DNA from: Homarus americanus
Taxonomy: Eukaryota > Arthropoda > Malacostraca > Decapoda > Nephropidae
NCBI RefSeq assembly: GCF_018991925.1
Contig: NW_024736071.1
Span: forward strand, 8,657,009-8,721,008
Length of the DNA: 64,000 bases
Reading direction: 5' to 3'
The notes under the pieces were generated by a model. It saw nothing but the letters and a program-made list of their open reading frames with translations, was not told the DNA's origin and ran no database searches. Both the position numbers and the translations under genes were made by a program. Positions within the stretch are counted from its first letter, which is position 1. Every line of letters begins with the position of its first letter. Of the stretch, positions 35,270 to 47,264 are shown in pieces.

Positions 35270-35510
35270 TTTAATATTTTCTCCTTGTTCTCCTTGAGCG
35301 ATAATAATGAACAAAGTATAATAATAAATCATGGGACCAAAACAACGCACATTATATAACAATGAAAGAAAACAATGAACAGAGTACGATAAAAAAATGT
35401 AATAGAAATCGGACCATAACGATTTAACTGTATTTACTCAGTCTATCATGTGTTGTATCATGTGCACAAGTACGATGGCTTCCTATCACGAGTACGATGA
35501 CTTTTTATAA
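33928..35510. other. Non-genic unique sequence
   Basis: Bases 34100-34560 are less AT-rich and have overlapping frames on both strands (60-78 residues) without recognisable domains. A TTAGG-like run lies at 35068-35090 and a (CT)n run at about 35224-35264. No gene can be supported. Confidence 0.5.
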
Positions 35511-35514
35511 CATT

Positions 35515-37915
35515 CTGAGTACGAAAGTTGATAATCATAGCCCGCGAGTACGAAGGTTGATAACCATAGCCCACGAGTACGAAAGTTGATAATCATAGCC
35601 CACGAGTATGAAAGTTGATAATCATAGCCCACGAGTATGAAAGTTGATAATCATAGCCCACGAGTATGAAAGTTGATAATCATAGCCCACGAGTATGAAA
35701 GTTAATAATCATAGCCCACGAGTACGAAGGTTGATAATCATAACCCGCGAGTACGAAGGTTGATAACCATAGCCCACGAGTACGAAAGTTGATAATCATA
35801 GCCCACGAGTACGAAAGTTGATAATCATAGCCCACGAGTACGAAAGTTGATAATCATAGCCCACGAATACGAAAGTTGATAATCATAGCCCACGAGTACG
35901 AAGGTTGATAATCATAGCCCACGAGTACGAAGGTTGATAATCATAGCCCACGAGTACGAAAGTTGATAATCATAGCCCACGAGTACGAAGGTTTGATAAT
36001 CATAGCCCAGCGAGCCCACGAGTACGACCGTTGATAATCATATACGAGTACGAAAGTTGTTAATAATCATAGCCCACACGAAGGTTGATAATCATAGCCA
36101 CAGTACGAAAGTTGTTAATAATCATAGCCCACGAGTACGAAGGTTGATAACCATAGCCCACGAATACGAAAGTTGATAATCATAGCCCACGAGTACGAAA
36201 GTTGATAATCATAGCCCACGAGTACGAAAGTTGATAATCATAGCCCACGAGTACGAAGGTTGATAATCATAGCCCACGAGTACGAACGTTGATAATCATA
36301 GCCCACGAGTACGAAGGTTGATAACCATAGCCCACGAGTACGAAAGTTGATAATCATAGCCCACGAGTACGAATTTTGATAATCATAGCCCACGAGTACG
36401 AATTTTGATAATCATAGCCCACGAGTACGAACGTTGATAATCATAGCCCAAGAGTACGAAGGTTGATAATCATAGCCCGCGAGTACGAAGGTTGATAATC
36501 ATAGCCCATGAGTACGAACGTTGATAATCTTAGCCCACGAGTACGAAGGTTGATAATCATAGCCCACGAGTACGAAGGTTGATAATCATAGCCCACGAGT
36601 ACGAAAGTTGATAATCATAGCCCACGAGTACGAAGGTTGATAATCATAACCCGCGAGTACGAAGGTTGATAATCATAGCCCACGAGTACGAAGGTTGATA
36701 ATCATAACCCGCGAGTACGAAAGTTGATAATCATAGCCCGCGAGTGAAGGTTGATAACCATAGCCACGAGTACGAAAGTTGATAATCATAGCCCACGAGT
36801 ACGAAAGTTGATAATCATAGCCCACGTGTACGGGGGTTGATAATCATAGCCCACGAGTACGAACGTTGATAATCATAGCCCACGAGTACGAAGGTTGATA
36901 ATCATAGCCCACGAGTACGAAAGTTGATAATCATAGCCCGCGAGTACGAAGGTTGATAACCATAGCCCACGAGTACGAAAGTTGATAATCATAGCCCACG
37001 AGTATGAAAGTTGATAATCATAGCCCACGAGTATGAAAGTTGATAATCATAGCCCACGAGTATGAAAGTTGATAATCATAGCCCACGAGTATGAAAGTTA
37101 ATAATCATAGCCCACGAGTACGAAGGTTGATAATCATAACCCGCGAGTACGAAGGTTGATAACCATAGCCCACGAGTACGAAAGTTGATAATCATAGCCC
37201 ACGAGTACGAAAGTTGATAATCATAGCCCACGAGTACGAAAGTTGATAATCATAGCCCACGAATACGAAAGTTGATAATCATAGCCCACGAGTACGAAGG
37301 TTGATAATCATAGCCCACGAGTACGAAGGTTGATAATCATAGCCCACGAGTACGAAAGTTGATAATCATAGCCCACGGAGTACGAAGGTTTGATAATCAT
37401 AGCCCAGCGAGCCCACGAGTACGACCGTTGATAATCATATACGAGTACGAAAGTTGTTAATAATCATAGCCCACACGAAGGTTGATAATCATAGCCACAG
37501 TACGAAAGTTGTTGATAACCATAGCCCACGAATACGAAAGTTGATAATCATAGCCCACGAGTACGAAAGTTGATAATCATAGCCCACGAGTACGAAAGTT
37601 GATAATCATAGCCCACGAGTACGAAGGTTGATAATCATAGCCCACGAGTACGAACGTTGATAATCATAGCCCACGAGTACGAAGGTTGATAACCATAGCC
37701 CACGAGTACGAAAGTTGATAATCATAGCCCACGAGTACGAATTTTGATAATCATAGCCCACGAGTACGAATTTTGATAATCATAGCCCACGAGTACGAAC
37801 GTTGATAATCATAGCCCAAGAGTACGAAGGTTGATAATCATAGCCCGCGAGTACGAAGGTTGATAATCATAGCCCATGAGTACGAACGTTGATAATCTTA
37901 GCCCACGAGTACGAA
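35515..37915. repeat. 29-bp minisatellite with a 1.4-kb higher-order duplication
   Basis: The unit is CCCACGAGTACGAAAGTTGA plus TAATCATAG (29 bp), about 80 copies. Rare variants (an AGCGAGCCCACGAGTACGAC junction at 36011 and 37408; a TTAATAATC variant at 35703 and 37099) recur in the same order 1,396-1,397 bp apart. About 1 kb (35.53-36.54 kb) is therefore repeated at 36.93-37.91 kb. The offset drops to 1,368 at the far end through loss of one unit. Confidence 0.95.
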
Positions 37916-38284
37916 ATCTTAGTCTCCTTGGTGTGTCTTATTAACGATAATGTCTTTAGTATATGAGAAAATATTTTGAGTGCGACAACTTGAATAACTA
38001 TATATTGAGTACGATGACGTATTACCTCGAGTACGATGATGTATTACCTCGAGTACGATGATGTATTACCTCGAGTACGATGATGTATTACCTCGAGTAC
38101 GATGATTTCATGTCTTGATTGGGATGATAATGACAGACTTACACCTGAGCAAGATGAATATACTGTACGCTGTCGCTATCACTCTATCACTGTGCTTCAA
38201 CAACGAAGGTCTTTAAGCGTGTAACAAGGTCAGTAATTACACTAGTCAATCAACTATTAAAAATTATGAGATAACTTTCTGTAT
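37916..38284. repeat. Short 22-bp array and spacer
   Basis: GAGTACGATGATGTATTACC recurs at 22 bp at about 38005-38110 (five units). The rest is AT-rich spacer. It shares GAGTACGA with the array upstream. Confidence 0.85.
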
Positions 38285-38820
38285 GACTATATATCGAGTA
38301 TGATGACACATTATATCTTGAGTATGATGACATTATATTTTGAGTATGATGACATTATATCTTGAGTATGATAACATTATACCTTGAGTATGATATTATA
38401 GCTTGTGTATGATGGCATATTATATTTTGAGTATGATGGCATTATATCTTGATTATGATGACATATCTTGAGTATGATGGCATTATATCTTGAGTATGAT
38501 GACATTATCTTGAGTATGATGACATTATATCTTGAGTATGATGACATTATATTTTGAGTATGATGACATATTATATCTTAAGTGTGATGACATTAAATCT
38601 TGAGTATGATGACATTATATATTGAGTATGATGGCATTACATCTTGAGTATGATGACATTATACCTTGAGTATAATAGCATTATACCTTGTGTATATTAT
38701 ATCTTGAGTATGATGACATTATATCTTGTGTATGATGACATTATATCTTGTGTATGATGACATTATATCTTAAGTACGATGACATTATATCTTGAGTATG
38801 ATGACATTATATCTTGAGGT
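38285..38820. repeat. 22-bp array (GAGTATGATGACATTATATC)
   Basis: About 23 units of 20-22 bp with GAGTATGATGACATTATATC followed by TT. Some units are shortened or carry TTTTGA. Confidence 0.93.
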
Positions 38821-39292
38821 AAGTGACTTTCCTTCTAAAGAACAATGACGTCACGTCTTGAATACTTAACACCTTGAATACAGTGCAATAATTGAACTCT
38901 CTTAAGTGCGACAATGTAAGGCCCTCAACACAATATCTTAAGCCTTTTGGGTATGATTCCTTAATCCCTTTGTGTGCGATAACTGAGCTGCTCTGAGTAC
39001 GACAACTTAACCCCATATGACTACGATAATCTAACCCCTTTGAGAACAATAATTTAACCCCTTTGAGAACAATAATTTAACCCCTTTGAGAACAATAATT
39101 TAACCCCTTTGAGAACAATAATCTAACCCCTTTGAGAACAATAATTTAACCCCTTTGAGAACAATAATTTAACCCCTTTGAGAACAATAATTTAACCCAT
39201 TTGAGAACAATAATTTAACCCCTTTGAGAACAATAACAACGTTAATCCTTTGAGTACAATTTTAAAAACCATTTGGGTACTGTAGCTAAACA

Positions 39293-39361
<69 letters not shown>
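38821..39361. repeat. 23-bp array and (CT)n
   Basis: CCCCTTTGAGAACAATAATT recurs at 23 bp at about 39030-39245 (nine units), preceded by diverged GAGTACGACAACTTAACC forms. A long (CT)n run follows at 39294-39361. Confidence 0.92.
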
Positions 39362-39365
<4 letters not shown>

Positions 39366-40150
39366 AAGAAACGCGCAATGTACAAAACACAATTATCACC
39401 ATAACAATTGTTAATTGGTCATTCTTTCTTAATTGACAAATCTCGGCTATAAACATGTTTTCCAGCTGATTAATGATGTTTTTTAGTAATTATTGAACGA
39501 TTTTCAATTGATTATTAAGATCTGTAAATACTAGTAATGTTAACACTATAATATGAACTGGTAAATTGTTATGTAAACTTCAGTCCTTATAGTTTAGTCC
39601 ACTGACTCCACCCAATATCCAGTTACAGTCCATAATTCTACTTAAAGGCCAGTCCATTCACCAGTTGTATATGTCTGTTACACACAGGTTATAGATAAGT
39701 CTGTTACTAACAGGTTATAGATAAGTCTGTTACTCACAGGTTATAGATATGTCTGTTACTCACCAGTTATAGATAAATCTGTTACTCACAGGTTATAGAT
39801 ATATCTATTACTCACCAGCTATAGATAAGTCTGTTACTCACCGGTTATAGATAAGTCTGTTACTCACAGGTTATAGATAAGTCTGTTACTCACAGGTTAT
39901 AGATAAGTCTGTTACTCACCGGTTATAGATAAGTCTGTTACTCACCAGTTATACATCAGTTACTCAGAGATAAACCAATCTATTTAATGGTTATAAAGCA
40001 CTTACCCACCTGTAAATAATTGGTTACTAAAAGGTATATATTGTTTGCTCATTATATGATAACCGGTTAATTATCAGATATAAGCCAGTTACGTAACAGT
40101 TAACAGCCACTCATTCACCAGTCATAAGCTAGTTCATCAATTTTTTTACA
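39362..40150. repeat. Spacer and 26-bp array
   Basis: The region to 39665 is AT-rich spacer. At 39670-39960 GTTACTCACAGGTTATAGAT followed by AAGTCT recurs at 26 bp (eleven units), then decays into CAGTTATA-containing sequence to 40150. Confidence 0.88.
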
Positions 40151-43100
40151 CTGGTTACACTCAAGGGTTCTGCTCCAGTTGCCAGTTATACACTCAAGGG
40201 TTCTGCTCCAGTTGCCAGTTATACACTCAAGGGTTCTGCTCCAGTTGCCAGTTATACACTCAAGGGTTCTGCTCCAGTTGCCAGTTATACACTCAAGGGT
40301 TCTGCTCCAGTTGCCAGTTATACACTCAAGGGTTCTGCTCCAGTTGCCAGTTATACCTCAGGGGTTCTGCTCCAGTTGCCAATTATACACTCAAGGGTTC
40401 TGCTCCAGTTGCCAGTTATACACTCAAGGGTTCTGCTCCTTGATTATACACTCAAGGGTTCTGCTCCAGTTGCCAGTTATACCTCCGGAACACTGCTCCA
40501 GTTGCCGATTATACACTCAAGGGTTCTGCTCAGTTGCAGTTATACACTCAAGGGTTCTCTCCAGTTGAGATTAGCCACTCAGGAACCTGCTCAGTTGCAG
40601 TTATACACTCAGGGTTCTGCTCCAGTTGCCAGTTATACCTCAGGGGTTCTGCTCCAGTTGCCAGTTATGCCTCCAAGGTTCTGCTCAGTTGCCAGTTATA
40701 CACTCAAGGTTCTGCTCCAGTTGCCAGTTATACCTCAGGGTTCTGCTCAGTTGCCAGTTATACACTCAAGGTTCAAGTTGCCAGTTATACCTCAGGGTTC
40801 TGCTCCAGTTGCCAGTTATACACTCAAGGTTCTGCTCCAGTTGCCAGTTATACACTCAAGGGTTCTGCTCAGTTGCCGGTCTCAAGGGTTCTGCTCCAGT
40901 TACCAGTTATACACTCAAGGGTTCTGCTCCAGTTGCCAGTTATACTCAAGGGTTCTGCTCGAGTTGCCAGTTATACACTCAAGGTTCTGCTCCAGTTGCC
41001 AGATTATACACTCAAGGGTTCTGCTCCGGTTGCCAGTTATACACTCAGGGTTCTGCTCAGTTGCCAGTTATACCTCAGGGTTCTCCAGTTGCCAGTTATA
41101 CACTCAAGGGTTCTCTCCGGTTGCCAGTTATACACTCAAGGGTTCTGCTCGGTTGCCAGTTATACACTCAAGGGTTCTGCTCCAGTTGCCAGTTATACAC
41201 TCAAGGGTTCTGCTCCAGTTGCCAGTTATACACTCAAGGGTTCTGCTCCAGTTGCCAGTGATACACTCAAGGGTTCTGCTCCAGTTGCCAGTTATACACT
41301 CAAGGGTTCTGCTCCAGTTGCCAGTTATACACTCAAGGGTTCTGCTCAGTTGCCAGTTATACACTCAAGGGTTCTGCTCAGTTGCCAGTTATACCTCAAG
41401 GGTTCTGCTCCAGTTGCCAGTTATACACTCAAGGGTTCTGCTCCAGTTGCCAGTTATACACTCAAGGGTTCTGCTCAGTTGCCAGTTATACCTCAAGGGT
41501 TCTGCTCCAGTTGCCAGTTATACCTCAAGGGTTCTGCTCAGTTGCCAATTATACACTCAAGGGTTCTACTCCAGTTGCCAGTTATACACTCAAGGGTTCT
41601 GCTCAGGTGCCAGTTATACCTCAGGGTTCTGCTCCAGTTGCCAGTTATACACTCAAGGGTTCTGCTCCAGTTGCCAGTTATACACTCAGGGTTCTGCTCC
41701 AGATGCCAGTTATACACTCAGGGTTCTCCAGTTGCCAGTTATACACTCAAGGGTTCTGCTCCAGTTGCCAGTTATACACTCAAGGGTTCTGCTCAGTTGC
41801 CAGTTATGCACTCAAAGTTCTCCTAAAGTTGCCAGTTATACACTGAGGTTCTGCTCCAGTTGCCAGTTATACACTCAAGGGTTCTGCTCCAGTTGCCAGT
41901 TATACACTCAAGGGTTCTGCTCAGTTGCCAGTTATACATTCAAGGGTTCTGCTCCAGATGCCAGTTATACACTCAAGGGTCTCTACTCCAGTTGCCAGTT
42001 ATACACTCAAGGGTTCTGCTCCAGTTGCCAGTTATACACTCAAGGGTTCTGCCCAGTTGCCAGTTATACACCTCAAGGGTTCTGCTGAAGTTGCCAGTTA
42101 TACACTCAAGGGTTCTGCTCCAGTTGCCAGTTATACACCAAGGGTTCTGCTGCCAGTTATACACTCAAGGGTTCTGCTAAAGTTGCTGTTATACACTGAA
42201 GGTTCTGCCCAGTTGCCAGTTATACACTCAAGGGTTCTGCCCAGTTGCAGTTATACACTCAAGGGTTCTGCCCAGTTGCCAGTTATACACTCAAGGGTTC
42301 TCCAGTGCAGTTATACACTCAAGGGTTCTGCCCAGTTGCCAGTTATACACTCAAGGGTTCTGCTCAAGTTGCCAGTTATACATTCAAGGGTCTGCTGAGG
42401 CCAGTTATACACTCAAGGGTTCTGCTCCAGATGCCAGCACTCAGGGTTCTACTCCAGTTGCCAGTTATACACTCAAGGGTTCTGCTCCAGTTGCCAGTTA
42501 TACACTCAAGGGTTCTGCTCCAGTTGCCAGTTATACACTCAAGGGTTCTGCTAAAGTTGCCAGTTATACACTCAAGGGTTCTGCTCCAGTTGCCAGTTAT
42601 ACACTCAAGGGTTCTGCTCCAGTTGCCAGTTATACACTCAAGGGTTCTGCTCCAGTTGCCAGTTATACACTCAAGGGTCTTGCTCCAGATGCCAGTTATA
42701 CACTCAAGGGTTCTACTCCAGTTGCCAGTTATACACTCAAGGGTTCTGCTCCAGTTGCCAGTTACACTCAAGGGTTCTGCTCAGTGCCAGTTATACACTC
42801 AAGGGTTTCTCCAGTTGCCAGTTATACACTGAAGGGTTCTGCCCAGTTGCCAGTTATACACTCAAGGGTTCTGCTCCAGCTGCCAGTTATACACTGAAGG
42901 GTTCTGCTAAAGTTGCCAGTTATACACTGAAGGTCTGCTCCAGTTGCCAGTTATACACTGCAGGTTCGCTCCAGTTGCCAGTTATACACTCAAGGGTTCT
43001 GCTAAAGGCCAGTTATACACTGAAGGGTTCTGCTCCAGTTGCCAGTTATACACTCAGGGTTCTTGCTCCAGTTGCCAGTTATACTGAAGGGTTCTGCTCC

Positions 43101-44178
43101 AGTTGCCAGTTATACACTGAAGGGTTCTGCTCCAGTTGCCAGTTATACACTGAAGGGTTCTGCTCCAGTTGCCAGTTATACACCAGGGGTTCTGCCCAGT
43201 TGCCAGTTATACACTCAAGGGTTCCTAGTTTGCCAGTTATACACTCAAGGGGTTCTGCTCCAGTTGCCAGTTATACACTCAAGGGTTCTGCTCCAGTTAG
43301 TTATACACTCAAGGGTTCTGCTCCAGTTGCAGTTATCACTCAGGTTCTGCCCAGTTGCCAGTTATACACTGGGGTTCTGCTCCAGTTGCCAGTTATACAC
43401 TCAGGTTCTCTAAGCAAGTTACACTCAAGGGTTCTGCTCCAGTGCCAGTTATACACTCAAGGGTTCTGCTCAAGTTGCCAGTTATACACTCAAGGGTTCT
43501 GCCCAGTTGCCAGTTATACACTCAAGGGGTTCTGCTCCAGTTGCCAGTTATACACTCAAGGGTTCTGTCTGCTGCAGTTTACCTCTCAAGGGTTCTGCTC
43601 CTGCCAGTTATACACTCAGGGTTCTGCTCAGTTGCCAGTTATACACTGGCTGGTTCTGCTGTTGCCAGTTATACACTCAAGGGTTCTACTGTTGCCAGTT
43701 ATATAATTCAAGGTTCTGCTCCAGTTGCCATAATACACTCAAGGGTTCTGCTAAAGTTCAGTTATCACCTGGGTTCTGCTCAGTTGTACACTCAGGGTTT
43801 TGCCAGTGCCAGTTATACACTCAAGGGTTCTGCTCCAGTTGCTAGTTATACACTCAAGGGTTCTGCTCCAGTTGCCAGTTATACACTCAAGGGTCTGCTC
43901 CAGTTGCCAGTTATACACTCAAGGTTCTGCTAAAGTTGCCAGTTATACACTCAAGGGTTCTGATCCAGTTGCCAGTTATACACTCAAGGGTTCTGCCCAG
44001 TTGCTGTTGCCACTCAAGGGTTCTGCTCCAGTTGCCAGTTATACACTCAAGGGTTCTGCTGCAGTTGCTAGTTATACACTCAAGTGGTTCTACTCCTGTT
44101 GCCAGTTATACACTCAAGGGTTCTGCTAAAGTTGCCAGTTATACACCTGGCGGGTTCTTGCCCAGTGCCAGTTATACA
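40150..44178. repeat. 33-bp minisatellite, about 4 kb
   Basis: GTTGCCAGTTATACACTCAA followed by GGGTTCTGCTCCA recurs at exactly 33 bp (40201, 40234 and on), with many 1-3 base indels towards the right. Because 33 is a multiple of three and the unit lacks stops in all three plus frames and one minus frame, frames up to 570 residues run through it as 11-residue repeats. No start context, splice pattern or non-repeat domain supports a gene. Confidence 0.96.
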
Positions 44179-44189
44179 CTTGAACCACG

Positions 44190-45981
44190 TCCCAGCTCAC
44201 AGTGTGAACCTCTCACAGTGTGAATCTCTCACTGTGTGGAACCCTCATCAGTGAAACCTCTCACTGTGTGAACCTTTCACAGTGTGAACCCCTCACTGTG
44301 TGGAACCCACAGTGTGAACCTCTCACTGGTGGAACCTCTCAGTGTGAACCTCTCACTGTGTGAACCTCTCACTGTGTGAACCTCTCACTGTGTGAACCTT
44401 TCACAGTGTGAACCTCTCACTGTGTGAACCTCACTGCGTGAACCTCTCACTGTGGAACCTCTCACAGTGTGAACCTCTCACTGTGTGAACCTCTCACTGT
44501 GTGAACCTCTCACTGCGTGAACCTCTCACTGTGTGAACCTCTCACAGTGTGAACCTCTCACTGTGTGAACCTCTCACTGCGTGAACCTCTCACTGTGTGA
44601 ACCTCTCACAGTGTGAACCTCACACTGTGTGAACCTCTCACCGTGTGAACCTCTCACTATGTGAACCTCTCACCGTATGAACTTCCTCACTGTGTGAACC
44701 TCTTAGTGTGAACCTCTCACTGTGTGAATCTCTCAGTGTGAACCTCTCACCGTGTGAACCTCTCCAGTGTGAACCTCTCCAGTGTGAACCTCATTGTGTG
44801 AACCCCCCAGTGTAGATCTCACTGTGTGAACCTCTCAGTGTGAACCTCTCAAACCTCTCACCGCATGAACTTCTCAGTGTGACCTCTCACCGTATGAACC
44901 TCTCACGTGTGAACCTCTCACAGGTGTGAACCTCTCTGTGTGAACCTCACTGTTTGAACCCCTCAGTGTGAACCTCCTGTGAACCTCTCGGTGTGAACCT
45001 CTCAAACCTCTCACAGTGTAGACCTCTCACTGGAACCTCTCACAGTGTGAACCTCTCCTGTGTGAACCTCACTGTGTGCCTGTGAACCTCTCACCGTAAG
45101 AACTTCTCCTGTGTGAACCTCTTAGTGTGAAGCTTCTCTGAACCTCAGTGTGAACCTTTCCAGTGTGAACCTCTCACTGTGTGAACCTCCCACAGTGTGA
45201 ACCTCTCACGGTGAGCCTCCCCCAGTGTGAACCTCTCAGTGTGGACCTCACAGTGTGAACCTTTCACAGTGTGAACCTTTCACTGTGTGAACCTCCCCAG
45301 TGTAAACCTCTCACAGTGTGAACTCTCAGAGTTGAACCTCACAGTGTGAACCTCTCTGTGCGAACCTTTTCGGTGTAGACACACAGTGTGAACCTTTCAC
45401 AGTGTGGACCTTTCACAGTGTGAACCTTTCACTGTGTGAACCTCCCACAGTGTGAACCTCTCTAGTGTGAACCTCTCACAGTGTGGAACTCTCAGTGTGA
45501 ACCTCACAGTGTGGCACTTTCACTGTGTGAACCTCTCACCGTATGAACTTCTCACTGTGTGAATCTCTTAGTGTGAACCTCTCCTGTGTGATCCTCTCAC
45601 CGTGTGAACCTCTCCACAGTGTGAAATTCTCGCAGTGAACCTCTCCTCATTCCTGTGTGAACCTCTCACCGTATAGACTTCTCACTGTGTGAACCTCTTA
45701 GTGTGAACCTCTCACTGTGTGAACCTCTCACGGTGTGAACCTCTCACAGTGTGAACCTCACAGTGTGAACCTTTCACAGTGTGAACCTTTCACTGTGTGA
45801 ACGTCTCCCGGTGTGAACCTCACAGTGTAAACCTTTCACAGTGTGAACCTTTCACTGTGTGAACCTCTCACAGTGTGAACCTCACAGTTTGAACCTTTCA
45901 CAGTGTGAACCTTTCTGTGTGAACCTCTCAGGTGAACCTTTCACTGTGTGAACCTCTCACGGTGTGAACCTCTCACGGTGT
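44190..45981. repeat. 16-bp palindromic minisatellite, block 1
   Basis: The unit is TCACAGTGTGAACCTC (16 bp). CAC-N-GTG forms a small palindrome whose centre base is A, T, G or C in different units. Copy quality falls to the right through many small deletions. Confidence 0.95.
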
Positions 45982-46140
45982 AATAATAATAATAATTAAT
46001 GGCAACTATTGAAAAATTCTGCAGCCCGAGGCTAATATACATTGAACATAAATGACTTATTACATACATTGGTGGTTTAACAAAAGCCTTCATTAGAAAA
46101 GGTAAAGGAACATACAGTGAACATACAGATTAATGTAGGT
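45982..46140 (-). mobile_element. (TAA)n-ended repeat, copy 1
   Basis: It begins with five TAA repeats, then TTAATGGCAACTATTGAAA, and later GCAGCCCGAGGCTAATATAC. The same landmarks recur at 46267-46480. Read on the minus strand, it is a sequence ending in (TTA)n, like a retroelement 3' end. The minus-strand assignment is inference from the tail. It interrupts the 16-bp array. Confidence 0.55.
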
Positions 46141-46266
46141 GTTGAACAGCAAACTCGTAGTGTAGTAACTCCCTCCCAGATGGTGTTAGGAGGAACTCAC
46201 GTGGTGTAGTAGTTCCTCAGATGGTGTTATGAGGGACCTGGCTTGGTGTAGTAATTCCCTCGCAGA
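46141..46266. repeat. 45-bp array, left part
   Basis: Units with GTGTAGTAATTCCCTC and CAGATGGTGTTATGAGGGAC at 45-bp spacing, about three copies before the second TAA-ended insertion. Confidence 0.85.
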
Positions 46267-46480
46267 TGGTGTTATAATAATAATAATAATAATAATAATA
46301 TATATATAATAATTAACGGTTTATTGAAAGAGCTTGGTAGCCAGAAGGCTGAAAATATACAGTTACATATTTGGGGAATGGGTTTCGAATTACAAATAAT
46401 ATACAAGTAACATAAGTGACACAAATAAGACATGTAATAACTAGATGGGGAAGAGCTCAAACTACAGCTCATTTCAACAT
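46267..46480 (-). mobile_element. (TAA)n-ended repeat, copy 2
   Basis: Nine TAA repeats and a short TA run are followed by TTAACGGTTTATTGAAAGAG, then TAGCCAGAAGGCTGAAAATA. This parallels copy 1 base for base with substitutions. It splits the 45-bp array in mid-unit (GATGGTGTTAT on the left, GGCCTCACGTGGTGTAG on the right). No coding sequence is visible. Confidence 0.6.
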
Positions 46481-46915
46481 AGGGGCCTCACGTGGTGTAG
46501 TAATTCCCTCACAGATGGTGTTATGAGGGACCTCACATGGTGTAGTAATTACCTCACAGATGGTGTTATGAGGGACCTCAACTTGGTGAATAATTACCTC
46601 ACAGATGGTGTTATGAAGGGCCTCACGTGGTGTAGTAACTCCCTCACAGATGGTGTTATGAAAGGCATCACGTGGTGTAACTCCTCACAGATGGTGTTAT
46701 GAAGGCATCACGTGGTGTAGTAATTCTCACAGATGGTGTTGGGGGCCTGACGTGGTGTAGTAATTCCCTCATAGATGGTGTTATGAGGGACCTCACGTGG
46801 TGTGTACTTCCTCACAGATGGTGTGATGAGGGGCTTGACGTGGGAAATAATTCCTCACATATGGTGTTATGGGGATATGTGGTGTAGTAATTCCCTCACA
46901 GATGGTGTTATATAG
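46481..46915. repeat. 45-bp array, right part
   Basis: CCTCACGTGGTGTAGTAATT with CCCTCACAGATGGTGTTATG recurs at about 45 bp, nine to ten units. The last units are shortened. Confidence 0.9.
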
Positions 46916-47264
46916 TGAGGTTTGGTCTTGGGCCTTCTATCGTAGACGGATTAACACATCGCTGGTTGTTGTTGGGTCTCACGGGCCGTTATCACTGGGT
47001 ACCTGGACCTCACTGTGTCAAGGTTAACTTGGGTACGACTGTTACTGTTGAGTTGTTCTCACTGATTTAAGCACTGTTCAACTGTTCACCTCTGTTTAAC
47101 ACTGGTTCCGTTCCTTTCCTAAAATTGTAACTTCTGGCGAGAACGATATTCCGGTGGGGAGGATTGGGGAGGGGGTTGGTATGGGCCAACTTACAGTTGA
47201 CCTGTGCTCCGAGAGGAGCGCAGGTGCATCATGACCTTCGGTGGTAAGGATGTGCCTCACACGT
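46916..47264. other. Non-repetitive spacer between arrays
   Basis: About 350 bp of complex sequence without a recognised gene, between the 45-bp array and the second 16-bp block. Confidence 0.6.

Noticed and set aside
35515..37915. CRISPR-like array of 29-bp repeats
   Set aside because: There are no variable spacers; the units are contiguous and the context is a eukaryotic satellite.
40376..42088. 570-residue open frame and several overlapping long frames
   Set aside because: They translate a 33-bp minisatellite; the length divisible by three and absence of stops explain them in several frames at once.
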